DNA from: JAMOQA01 sp964420365
GTDB lineage: Bacteria; Acidobacteriota; Polarisedimenticolia; J045
NCBI GenBank assembly: GCA_964420365.1
Contig: CAYQTA010000035.1
Coordinates: 1-7,944, forward strand
Length of the DNA stretch: 7,944 bases
Direction: 5' to 3'
In this document: positions 1-5,905 of the stretch, piece by piece
How positions within the stretch are numbered: the first letter of the stretch is position 1
Layout of the letters: every line of letters begins with the position of its first letter
Made by a program: the position numbers and the translations under genes
Notes under the pieces: generated by a model
What the model was told of the DNA's origin: nothing
Database searches by the model: none
The model's input: only the letters and a program-made list of their open reading frames with translations

Positions 1-170
1 AGTTCCTCGAGAAGCTGCGGAAGGACCCGGCGTTCCGGGGCGACCCGCGGGCGCGGCTCGAGTGGTTCTACCGGAGGACGCCCTGGTACGACGACCGGTA
101 CCTGCTCTACCCGGTCGCCCGCGTCCCCGGCGACCCCTGCGAGGGGCCCGTCACGGGGGCGGGCCGGTGA
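1..170 (+). CDS. C-terminal end of an unidentified protein (possibly an M14-type metallocarboxypeptidase), 5' truncated
   Basis: Codons run in frame from base 3 to the TGA at 168-170, giving about 55 residues; the rest lies left of the window. The visible tail is charged and aromatic (WFYRRTPWYDDRYLLYPVAR) and ends in a low-complexity Gly/Pro stretch. The pattern 'FYRRTPxYDxRxxLYPVAR' reminds me of the C-terminus of some bacterial zinc carboxypeptidase-like proteins, but this is memory of a pattern and no catalytic residue lies in the fragment. The reality of the frame is supported by its stop codon, which overlaps the GTG start of trkA in a GTGA, the same junction used between trkA and trkH. 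That suggests all three genes are co-transcribed and translationally coupled. A link between this gene and potassium transport is not evident. Confidence 0.55.
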   Translation, partial: FLEKLRKDPAFRGDPRARLEWFYRRTPWYDDRYLLYPVARVPGDPCEGPVTGAGR

Positions 171-1537
171 GCCGCCGCGTCCTCGTCGTCGGCGCCGGGA
201 TGGTCGGCACGACGTGCGCCCAGCGCCTCGCGCGGGACGGGTTCGACGTCACGGTGATCGAGCGCGACGAGGAGCGAGCCCGGGAGCTGCTCGACCAGCT
301 CGACGTCCAGGTCGTCTCCGGCAACGGCAGCTCGATCCCGGTGCTCCGGGAGGCGGGCCTCGACGAGGACTGCCTGCTCCTCGCGGTGACCGACTCCGAC
401 GAGGTGAACATGATCACCGCCCTCGTCGCCGGGACCGCGTTCCGGGTGCGGACCCAGGTCGTCCGGCTCCGCTCCGAGGAGTACCGCGAGAACATCGAGG
501 AGCTCGGCAGCTTCTGGCCGGGGAAGACCCACGGCATCTCGCCCGACCGGGTCGCCGCCGACCGGGTGACGGCCCTCCTGCGGATCCCCCACGCCCTCGA
601 CGTCGCCGAGCTGCTCGGCGGGCGGGTGGTCGTCGCCGGCTTCCGGATCGAGGAATCCTCGCCCCTCGCCGGCCGCACCCTCGCCGAGCTCGGGGCCGAG
701 GCTCGCGGCGAGCGGTTCCTCGTCGCGGCGATCTGGCGGCGGGACCGGGTGCTGATCCCCGAGGGGGCCACCCGGCTCGAGCCGCGGGACATCCTCTACT
801 TCTCGTGCCTGCCCGGGCAGTTGCCGGCGATCGTCCGCCGCCTCGGGTACCGGTGGGACCCGGAGCGGCGGGTCGTCGTCGGCGGGGGCGGGCACGTCGG
901 CCGGATGGTCGCCCGGGCGGCCCTCGCGATGGGCCTGCGCGTCGCCGTGATCGACCACGACCGGTCGTCGGCCGAGAGGCTCGCCCTCGAGCTCGAGCGG
1001 GCGCTCGTCCTCCACGGCGAGGTGACCGACGAGGAGCTGCTCCTCGAGGCGGGGATCGAGCGGGCGTCGACCTACGTCGCGGCGACGGGCGACCAGGAGC
1101 GCAACCTGCTCTCGTCGGTGCTGGCCAAGCGTCTCGGCACGCCCCGGGTGATCCCGTTGGTCGACCACCCCGCCTACCTCGCCGTCGCCGAGGCGACCGG
1201 GATCGACGCGGTCGTCAGCCCGCGCCTCGCCACGGTGAGCGCCCTCCTCCGGTTCGTGCGCGGCGGGCACGTCGAGGAGACCGCGAGCCTGCTCCACGAG
1301 CTGGTCGAGGTGTCGGTCGTCGAGGTGGACGCCGACTCGCCCCTCGCCGGGCGCACCCTGGCCGAGGCGTCGCTCCCGGCGGGGGTCCTGGTGACGGCGA
1401 TCGCCCGGGACGGCGACGTGCTCGTCCCCGGCGGGCGGGACCGGGTCGAGCCCGGCGACCGGGTGGTCGTCTTCTCCCTCGCGGAGACGATGGACGCGGC
1501 GGCCCGCGCCCTGCGCCTCGACGGGGGGACCCGGTGA
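167..1537 (+). CDS. trkA: Trk potassium uptake system regulatory subunit TrkA (two RCK domains)
   Basis: Cytosolic nucleotide-binding regulator that binds the TrkH channel and gates K+ uptake in response to NAD(H)/adenine nucleotides (family knowledge). The GTG at 167 gives 456 residues, close to the usual TrkA length of about 458; the open frame upstream to 62 is an arginine/proline-rich artefact overlapping the preceding gene. Two tandem RCK modules are visible. The first Rossmann fold starts VLVVGAGMVG (GxGxxG at residues 9-14) with acidic E32 at the end of beta-2. The second has GGGHVG (residues 240-245) and D263. Each is followed by an RCK_C (TrkA-C) domain, at roughly 147-225 and 378-456, both carrying the typical 'SPLAGRTLAE' segment (residues 165-174 and 391-400). 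The duplication shows the protein is full-length TrkA rather than a single-RCK KtrA. It overlaps trkH by four bases. Confidence 0.95.
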   Translation: MSRRVLVVGAGMVGTTCAQRLARDGFDVTVIERDEERARELLDQLDVQVVSGNGSSIPVLREAGLDEDCLLLAVTDSDEVNMITALVAGTAFRVRTQVVRLRSEEYRENIEELGSFWPGKTHGISPDRVAADRVTALLRIPHALDVAELLGGRVVVAGFRIEESSPLAGRTLAELGAEARGERFLVAAIWRRDRVLIPEGATRLEPRDILYFSCLPGQLPAIVRRLGYRWDPERRVVVGGGGHVGRMVARAALAMGLRVAVIDHDRSSAERLALELERALVLHGEVTDEELLLEAGIERASTYVAATGDQERNLLSSVLAKRLGTPRVIPLVDHPAYLAVAEATGIDAVVSPRLATVSALLRFVRGGHVEETASLLHELVEVSVVEVDADSPLAGRTLAEASLPAGVLVTAIARDGDVLVPGGRDRVEPGDRVVVFSLAETMDAAARALRLDGGTR

Positions 1538-2970
1538 ACCTGCGCCTCGACGCGCGGATCCTCGGCATGCTGGCGGCGGTGCTGGCCGCCTTCCTGCTCG
1601 CGCCCCTCGCCCTCGCCGTCGCCCTCGACGAGCCGGTCCGGCCGTGGATCCTCTCGATCGCGGCGTGCCTCGCGGTCGCGGCGGCCGGCTGGCTCGCGGG
1701 GACCGGGGCCGGGAGGACGATCCGCCCCCGGGACGGCTACCTGGTGGTCGCCGCCGGCTGGTTCCTCGCCGGGGCGCTCTGCGCGGTCCCCTACGTGCTC
1801 CACGGCGCCCTCGGCCCCGTCGACGCCTGGTTCGAGTCGGTCTCCGGCATCACGACCACCGGCTCGACGGTGATGGTCGACATCGAGGCGCAGGGGCAGG
1901 CGCTCCTCTTCTGGCGCTCGCTGACGCAGTGGATCGGCGGGATGGGGATCATCCTGTTCACGATCGCGATCCTGCCCCTGCTCGGCGTCGGCGGGATGCA
2001 GCTCTTCAAGGCGGAGGTGCCGGGCCCGGTGGCGGACAAGATCGCGCCGCGCCTCGCCGTGACCGCCCGGTACCTGTGGGGGATCTACGTCGGCCTCACC
2101 GCCCTCGAGGCGGTCCTGCTGCGGGCGGGCGGGATGCCCTGGCTCCACGCGATCGACCACGCGTTCACGACGCTGGCGACCGGCGGCTTCTCCCCCCGGA
2201 ACGCGTCGATCGAGGCGTACCCGAGCCTCTACGTGCGGGGCGTGATCATCGCGTTCATGTTCGCCGCCGGGATGAACTTCGTCCTCCACTTCCGGCTCAT
2301 CACCGGCAAGGTGCGGGACGTGCTCCGCGACGAGGAGTTCCGCTGGTACGTCGCGCTGATCGTGCTCTTCACGGTGCCCGCCGCGGCGAACCTGGTCGAC
2401 CACGGCCACCCTCCCGCCGAGGCGGTCGAGGACGCCCTCTTCACCGTCGTCTCGCTGATGACGACCACCGGCTACGCCACCGCCGACTACGAGGCCTGGC
2501 CGCTGCACATGGCCGGGCCGGTGATCCTGCTGCTGATCCTCGGGGGGATGGCCGGCTCCACGGGGGGCGGGCTCAAGACCCTGCGGACGCTGCTGGCGTT
2601 CCGGTCGCTGCGGGCCAGCTTCCGGCGGATGCTCCACCCGCACGCGGTCTGGCCCGTGCGCTACCGGGGCCGGCCGGTGCCCGGCGACGTCCTCGAGGCG
2701 ATCTGGGGCTTCTTCGCCGCCTACCTGCTGCTGGCGGCCCTGGGCGCCCTGGTCGTCAACTTCTCCGGGGCCGACCTGGTGACCTCCTGGTCCGCCTCGC
2801 TGACCGCGATCGGGAACGTCGGCCCGGGCCTCGGCGGCGTCGGCCCGACCGACAACTTCGCCTGGCTCCCGGGCTACGTGAAGCTCGTGCTCTCGTTCCT
2901 GATGCTCGCGGGCCGCCTCGAGCTCTACACGATCCTGCTCGTCTTCCTCCCCGGCTTCTGGCGCCGCTAG
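1534..2970 (+). CDS. trkH: Trk potassium uptake system channel subunit TrkH
   Basis: Inner-membrane K+-translocating subunit of the Trk system, partner of TrkA. The GTG at 1534 lies in the GTGA overlap with the trkA stop and gives 478 residues, typical for TrkH (about 480); upstream in-frame sequence is out-of-frame trkA. The four pore repeats each show a selectivity-filter segment: ITTTGS (near G110), LATGGF (near G217), MTTTGY (near G313) and AIGNVGPG (near G427). The third repeat is followed by GGMAGSTGGGLKT (338-349), matching the glycine-rich intramembrane gating loop of TrkH. The C-terminus AGRLELYTILLVFLPGFW is also characteristic. Hydrophobic helices fill the rest, including an N-terminal pair (8-30, 38-58). 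The first filter residue pattern and the length favour TrkH/TrkG over KtrB. No gene is broken. The stop codon overlaps the convergent aminotransferase stop. Confidence 0.96.
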   Translation: MNLRLDARILGMLAAVLAAFLLAPLALAVALDEPVRPWILSIAACLAVAAAGWLAGTGAGRTIRPRDGYLVVAAGWFLAGALCAVPYVLHGALGPVDAWFESVSGITTTGSTVMVDIEAQGQALLFWRSLTQWIGGMGIILFTIAILPLLGVGGMQLFKAEVPGPVADKIAPRLAVTARYLWGIYVGLTALEAVLLRAGGMPWLHAIDHAFTTLATGGFSPRNASIEAYPSLYVRGVIIAFMFAAGMNFVLHFRLITGKVRDVLRDEEFRWYVALIVLFTVPAAANLVDHGHPPAEAVEDALFTVVSLMTTTGYATADYEAWPLHMAGPVILLLILGGMAGSTGGGLKTLRTLLAFRSLRASFRRMLHPHAVWPVRYRGRPVPGDVLEAIWGFFAAYLLLAALGALVVNFSGADLVTSWSASLTAIGNVGPGLGGVGPTDNFAWLPGYVKLVLSFLMLAGRLELYTILLVFLPGFWRR

Positions 2971-4211
2971 GAACGGCCGCCGCCTCGCAGCTCGGCGAGG
3001 GCGGCCGCGAGGTAGCGGTACTCGTCCACGTGGTTGTACGCCTGGGCGGCGACGCGGACCCAGCGGGTGGCGTCGTCGGGCCAGGCGATCACCGGGACCT
3101 CGATCCCGTACCGGTCGAAGAGGGCGTCGTGGAGCGGGTCGAGGTGGGGCGCGGTCGCCGCCCCCGGGGCGGGCAGCCCGGGCGGGAGCCGCACCGCCGC
3201 GAGGGAGCCGACCATCGAGGCGGGGCAGGGGGGATCGGCGCCGAGCGCCGCGCACAGGATCTCCCGGGCGCGGAGCGCCAGGGCCCGGTTGCGGGCGCGC
3301 AGGCCGTCGATCCCGCCCTCGACCAGGCTCCCGAGGAAGTCGATCGCCGCCGGGATCGCGAGGACCGCGGTCGGGTCGTCGGTGCCGGTCCAGTCGAACA
3401 GGGCGTGGAAGCGGGACCGGCCGGGCGGCCGTCGCGCCCACCCGTGGCTGATCGTCCCGGGGAAGACCCGGTCGCGCCACCGCTCGGCGACCACCAGGAA
3501 CGCCGCCCCCTTCGGCGCGCACAGCCACTTGTGGGCGTTGCCGGTCCAGAACGACGCCCCGAGCCGGTCGAGGTCGAGGTCGACCATCCCGGGGGCGTGG
3601 GCGCCGTCGACCAGGACCGGGATCCCGCGCTCCTCGAGGGGGCCGACGAGTTCCTCCAGCGGCAGGACCATCCCGGTCGGGCTCGTCACCTGGTCGAGCA
3701 GGACGAGGCGCGTTGCCGGCGTGACCGCGGACAGGATCGCCTCGACCGCGTCGCCGGGGTCCGCGAGGGGGAACGGCACGCGGGCCTCCTCGACGCGCAG
3801 GCCGCACCGCTCGGCGAGCCAGAGGGCGGCGTTCCGGCAGGCGGGATAGACGTGATCGAGGAGCAGGAGCGCGTCGCCGGGGCGGAGCCACGGGTCGGCG
3901 CCGCCGGGCCCCGGCATCGCCAGCGACCGGAGCACGGTGTTCACGCCGGTCGTCGCGTTGGGGACGAAGACGAGGCCCGCGGGATCGCACCCGAGGAACG
4001 CCGCGGCCCGCCGCCGGGCCTGCTCGAGCAGGTCCGGGTAGTCGCGGCTGAAGAAGCGGACCGGCTCCGCCTCGAGCCGGGCGCGCAGCTCCTGCTGGAC
4101 GGCGAGCACCGGCCGCGGGCAGGCGCCGTAGGAACCGTGGTTCAGGAAGACGACCCCCGGGTCGAGGGGCCAGTGCCGCCGCAGGGGCCCGGGGGCGGGG
4201 CGTCCGGTCAC
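2967..4211 (-). CDS. PLP-dependent class V aminotransferase, isopenicillin-N epimerase-like
   Basis: The 414-residue product is a fold-type I PLP enzyme of the aminotransferase class V/cysteine desulfurase superfamily. Visible landmarks are FLNHGSYGACP near the N-terminus (22-32), NATTGVN (85-91, cofactor phosphate region), LLDQVTSPTG (171-180), VDGAHAPG (201-208, D202 expected to contact the pyridine nitrogen and H205 to stack nearby), and GNAHKWLCAPKG (224-235), with K228 as the Schiff-base lysine. The N-terminal HGSYGACP and the AHKWLCAPKG block match proteins usually labelled isopenicillin-N epimerase (CefD-like) rather than IscS/SufS. No beta-lactam genes are nearby, so the real substrate is unknown; amino-acid racemisation, desulfuration or another PLP reaction are all possible. 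The start is a GTG 19 bases after the SEC-C stop, with no clear Shine-Dalgarno, consistent with translation coupled to that gene. Confidence 0.88.
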   Translation of the reverse strand: MTGRPAPGPLRRHWPLDPGVVFLNHGSYGACPRPVLAVQQELRARLEAEPVRFFSRDYPDLLEQARRRAAAFLGCDPAGLVFVPNATTGVNTVLRSLAMPGPGGADPWLRPGDALLLLDHVYPACRNAALWLAERCGLRVEEARVPFPLADPGDAVEAILSAVTPATRLVLLDQVTSPTGMVLPLEELVGPLEERGIPVLVDGAHAPGMVDLDLDRLGASFWTGNAHKWLCAPKGAAFLVVAERWRDRVFPGTISHGWARRPPGRSRFHALFDWTGTDDPTAVLAIPAAIDFLGSLVEGGIDGLRARNRALALRAREILCAALGADPPCPASMVGSLAAVRLPPGLPAPGAATAPHLDPLHDALFDRYGIEVPVIAWPDDATRWVRVAAQAYNHVDEYRYLAAALAELRGGGRS

Positions 4212-4230
4212 CGGGAGGCCCGCGCCGGCG

Positions 4231-4476
4231 TCAGCCGAAGATCCGCCGCCACCAGGGGAGCTTCCCCTCGGCCTTGAGACGTTCCTTCTCCTGCTGGAGC
4301 CACATCTTCTCGAGCCAGGCCTCCCCGGCCGGCTCGTGGCAGTCCTTGTATTTCTTCCCGGACCCGCAGGGGCAGGGGTCGTTGCGGCCCACCTTGAGGA
4401 TCCGCTTCGGGGCCGGCTTGTAGTTGAAGCCCGGCCAGACGACCCGCGAGGTTCCCTTCCCGGTCTTCTTGCCCAT
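4231..4476 (-). CDS. Small SEC-C motif (zinc-binding) protein
   Basis: 81-residue protein with one SEC-C motif, NDPCPCGSGKKYKDCH (residues 32-47). C35, C37, C46 and H47 are the predicted zinc ligands, as in the C-terminal tail of SecA and in many stand-alone SEC-C proteins. The N-terminus is basic (MGKKTGKGTSR) and the C-terminus is a charged, tryptophan-containing likely helix ending WWRRIFG. In SecA this motif binds SecB and ribosomes; stand-alone proteins of this size mostly have no assigned function, so a role in ribosome or translocation contact is only an inference. I chose the ATG at 4476-4474 because GGAAGGAAGG (4491-4482 on the minus strand) lies five bases upstream; a GTG two codons earlier (4482) is possible but overlaps that site. 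It is the first gene of a two-gene minus-strand operon with the aminotransferase. Confidence 0.88.
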   Translation of the reverse strand: MGKKTGKGTSRVVWPGFNYKPAPKRILKVGRNDPCPCGSGKKYKDCHEPAGEAWLEKMWLQQEKERLKAEGKLPWWRRIFG

Positions 4477-4481
4477 CGTCA

Positions 4482-4491
4482 CCTTCCTTCC
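4482..4491 (-). promoter_or_regulatory. Ribosome binding site of the SEC-C gene
   Basis: Read on the minus strand the sequence is GGAAGGAAGG, purine-rich and partly complementary to the 16S tail, with a five-base spacer TGACG to the ATG at 4476. It decides between the ATG and the GTG two codons upstream, favouring the ATG. Confidence 0.6.
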
Positions 4492-4565
4492 GGCGTTCCG
4501 GCGTGGATGCCGGCCGCGGGGGAACGGGGGGCGGCCGGCCCGGCGCCGCAGGGCGGAGCGGCCCC

Positions 4566-4594
4566 ATCATCGCGCCGTCCCGCCCGGCGGCCAA
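4566..4594 (-). promoter_or_regulatory. Possible promoter of the SEC-C/aminotransferase operon
   Basis: On the minus strand TTGGCC (4594-4589) is separated by 17 bases from GATGAT (4571-4566), giving 4 of 6 matches to the TATAAT consensus at -10 and three at -35. Transcription would start near 4558 and leave a leader of about 80 bases. It lies downstream of the minus-strand terminator at 4688-4727, so the operon would not need to read through it. GC-rich promoters are hard to call by eye and this is a candidate only. Confidence 0.25.
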
Positions 4595-4687
4595 GCGGGG
4601 AGCCGCGGACGGGGCGCCCGAAAGGTACGACGTCCCCGTCGCCCGGGCACGGGACGCGACCGGAAGCGTGGACCCGCCGGGACCGCG

Positions 4688-4727
4688 AAAAAAGAACCCC
4701 GGCCCGGGGGGGAGGTCGGGCCGGGGT
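4688..4727 (-). terminator. Intrinsic (Rho-independent) terminator on the minus strand
   Basis: Read on the minus strand, CCCCGGCCCG (4726-4717) and CGGGCCGGGG (4706-4697) form a perfect 10-bp stem, extended by an A-T pair (4727/4696), with a 10-base pyrimidine loop. It is immediately followed by TTCTTTTTT (4696-4688). A run of six T is exceptional in sequence this GC-rich. No minus-strand protein gene lies upstream of it within the window, because the divergent exporter operon starts at 4907. It therefore ends either a short RNA or antisense transcription. Confidence 0.7.
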
Positions 4728-4790
4728 GGGGCGGGAGGTGGAGGTTTCGGGGGGGAGTGCGGCCTCCCGCCCTGTCGGCAGTGGGTCGCG
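4688..4790 (-). ncRNA. Candidate small structured RNA (or terminated leader) of about 100 nt, unknown family
   Basis: On the minus strand the stretch contains a perfect 10-bp stem, GGGCGGGAGG (4772-4763) with CCTCCCGCCC (4738-4729), around a 24-base loop. Nine bases after it comes a GC-rich 10-bp stem-loop followed by TTCTTTTTT, the form of an intrinsic terminator. A promoter-like pair lies upstream (4823-4794). With a start near 4787 the product would be about 100 nt. It does not show the GGAA-capped SRP RNA helix-8 motif or any tRNA-like cloverleaf, and it is too short for tmRNA or RNase P RNA. The alternative reading is an attenuator in a long leader of the SEC-C operon, which starts about 210 bases downstream. 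The stems are seen directly; transcription is inferred. Confidence 0.4.
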
Positions 4791-4793
4791 AAC

Positions 4794-4823
4794 ATGATGG
4801 AACGACCGGAAACCGTTCCGCAA
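4794..4823 (-). promoter_or_regulatory. Possible minus-strand promoter upstream of the candidate small RNA
   Basis: On the minus strand TTGCGG (4823-4818) is followed after 18 bases by CATCAT (4799-4794). This resembles a sigma-70 type pair, with four of six matches at each box. The segment around 4791-4823 is also noticeably less GC-rich than its surroundings. The same weak pattern (TTGCGG and NATCAT) appears before fba, which lends slight support. Confidence 0.3.
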
Positions 4824-4891
4824 GGGGTCCGGGGAGGGATCCCCCGTGGCCGCCGGGCCCGGGGGGACGGGGCCCGGGGACGCCGCGGGGC

Positions 4892-4897
4892 TATCAT
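4892..4897 (+). promoter_or_regulatory. Possible -10 box (TATCAT) of the ABC exporter operon, leaderless
   Basis: TATCAT matches the -10 consensus at five of six positions and ends nine bases before the ATG at 4907, so a transcript starting at the usual distance would begin at or within a few bases of the start codon. No Shine-Dalgarno precedes that ATG. The -35 region is G/C only and shows no match. Two direct copies of GGGCCCGGGG (4855-4864 and 4870-4879) cover the place where an activator or repressor could bind. Confidence 0.35.
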
Positions 4898-4906
4898 CAC
4901 GGGCCG

Positions 4907-5905
4907 ATGGTGCAGGGCACGCGCGGTGGAAGCGACGGGGACGGCCCGGCGATCGAGGCCCGGGGGCTGGTCAAGCGGTACCCGGGGGTCCTGGCCGTCG
5001 ACGGAGTGGACCTTGCCGTCCGCCCGGGGGAGTGCCTCGGCCTGCTCGGCCCGAACGGGGCCGGCAAGACGACCACCGTCGAGATGCTCGAGGGGTTGCT
5101 GCGGCCCGACGCCGGGGAGGTCCGACTCTTCGGCGTCGCCTGGGGAACGGGCCGGGACCGCTGGATCCGCGAGCGGATCGGGGTCCAGCTCCAGGAGAGC
5201 CGGTTCCCCGAGAAGCTCAAGGTGATCGAGCTGGTGCGCCTGTTCCGCAGCTTCTACCGGGACGGGAAGGACGAGGAGGAGGTCCTCGACCTGGTCGGCC
5301 TGCGCGGCAAGCGGGACGCCCGGTCCGGGAACCTCTCCGGCGGCCAGCGCCAGCGCCTGTCCCTCGCCTGCGCCCTGGTCGGCGATCCGCGGGCGCTCTT
5401 CCTCGACGAGCCGACGACCGGGCTCGATCCCCAGGCCCGGCGCCGCACCTGGGAGATCGTCGAGGCGTTCCGGGAGCGGGGCGGGGCCGTGCTGCTGACG
5501 ACGCACTCGATGGAGGAGGCCGCCCGGCTCTGCGACCGGGTGGCGATCCTGGACCGGGGCCGCGTCCTCGCCGAGGGCCCGCCGGCCGAGCTGGTCGAGG
5601 CGCTCGGGGCGGACCGGGTCGTCCTGCTCGAGGTCGAGGGCGAGGTCACGCAGGACGAGCTGGCGGGGCTGCCGGCCGTGCGGCGGGCGACCCGGCGGGG
5701 GGAGACGTTCGTCCTGGCGGTCGGGGAGATCGCGCCGTTCCTTCCCGCCCTGCTCGAGCGGCTCGGCGCCCGCGGGGCCCGCCTGCGCCGGCTGGCGATC
5801 CACCAGCCGACCCTCGAGGACGTCTTCCTCGAGCTGACCGGGCGCTCCCTCCGGGACGACGGGGACGGCGCCGGCCGGCCGGCGGCCCGGGAGGCGGGGC
5901 GATGA
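4907..5905 (+). CDS. ABC exporter ATP-binding subunit (ABC-2/DrrA-type)
   Basis: 332-residue cytoplasmic ATPase that would power the permease encoded directly downstream. It shows the complete nucleotide-binding set: Walker A GPNGAGKTT (48-56), Q-loop near GVQLQES (92-98), signature LSGGQRQR (143-150), Walker B ALFLDEPTTGLDP (163-175, catalytic E168) and the switch histidine TTHSMEEA (H200). The region after about residue 225 (EALGADRVVLLEVEG to HQPTLEDVFLELTGR) is the C-terminal extension seen in exporter ATPases of the DrrA/CcmA-like group, with the PTLEDVFLxLTGR ending. The ATG at 4907 is chosen because 'AIEARGLVKRYPG', the usual domain start, begins 15 residues later; the longer open frame to 4424 has no family similarity. 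It overlaps the permease start by ATGA. The exported substrate cannot be told from sequence (drug, lipid or polysaccharide are all possible). Confidence 0.93.
   Translation: MVQGTRGGSDGDGPAIEARGLVKRYPGVLAVDGVDLAVRPGECLGLLGPNGAGKTTTVEMLEGLLRPDAGEVRLFGVAWGTGRDRWIRERIGVQLQESRFPEKLKVIELVRLFRSFYRDGKDEEEVLDLVGLRGKRDARSGNLSGGQRQRLSLACALVGDPRALFLDEPTTGLDPQARRRTWEIVEAFRERGGAVLLTTHSMEEAARLCDRVAILDRGRVLAEGPPAELVEALGADRVVLLEVEGEVTQDELAGLPAVRRATRRGETFVLAVGEIAPFLPALLERLGARGARLRRLAIHQPTLEDVFLELTGRSLRDDGDGAGRPAAREAGR

Larger units (their letters stand above)
4477..4906. other. 430-base intergenic region between divergent operons
   Basis: No convincing protein gene is seen here; open frames through it are arginine/proline/glycine-rich and have no family resemblance. 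The left part (4477-4680) holds the SEC-C ribosome site and possible promoter. The middle (4688-4790) holds two perfect 10-bp inverted repeats and a minus-strand T-tract. The right part (4794-4906) holds a possible minus-strand promoter, a small hairpin (GGAACG 4799-4804 with CGTTCC 4814-4819), a GGGGA/TCCCC hairpin (4831-4844), two direct copies of GGGCCCGGGG (4855-4864 and 4870-4879) and a TATCAT box just before the exporter ATPase gene. Confidence 0.7.

Noticed and set aside
107..1297. 396-residue minus-strand open frame opposite trkA
   Set aside because: Antisense to trkA, with repetitive charged/proline composition and no family motif.
214..2970. Single 918-residue fusion upstream of TrkH
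   Set aside because: The first 440 residues are out-of-frame trkA sequence; true trkH starts at the GTG at 1534 and then has normal length.
1174..3990. 938-residue open frame on the minus strand across trkH and the aminotransferase
   Set aside because: Composed of Arg/Pro/Gly/Glu-rich low-complexity sequence and antisense or out of frame to two well-recognised genes; a by-product of high GC content.
1644..4277. 877-residue plus-strand open frame
   Set aside because: Overlaps trkH out of frame and runs antisense through the aminotransferase; no recognisable domain.
4479..4823. 114-residue minus-strand open frame covering the candidate RNA
   Set aside because: Arg/Pro/Gly-rich without domain resemblance; it passes through the hairpin and T-tract, which fits an RNA or terminator better than coding sequence.
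4680..4906. SRP (4.5S) RNA or tRNA in the intergenic region
   Set aside because: I looked for the conserved GGAA-capped helix of SRP RNA and for a cloverleaf with a T-loop on both strands and found neither.
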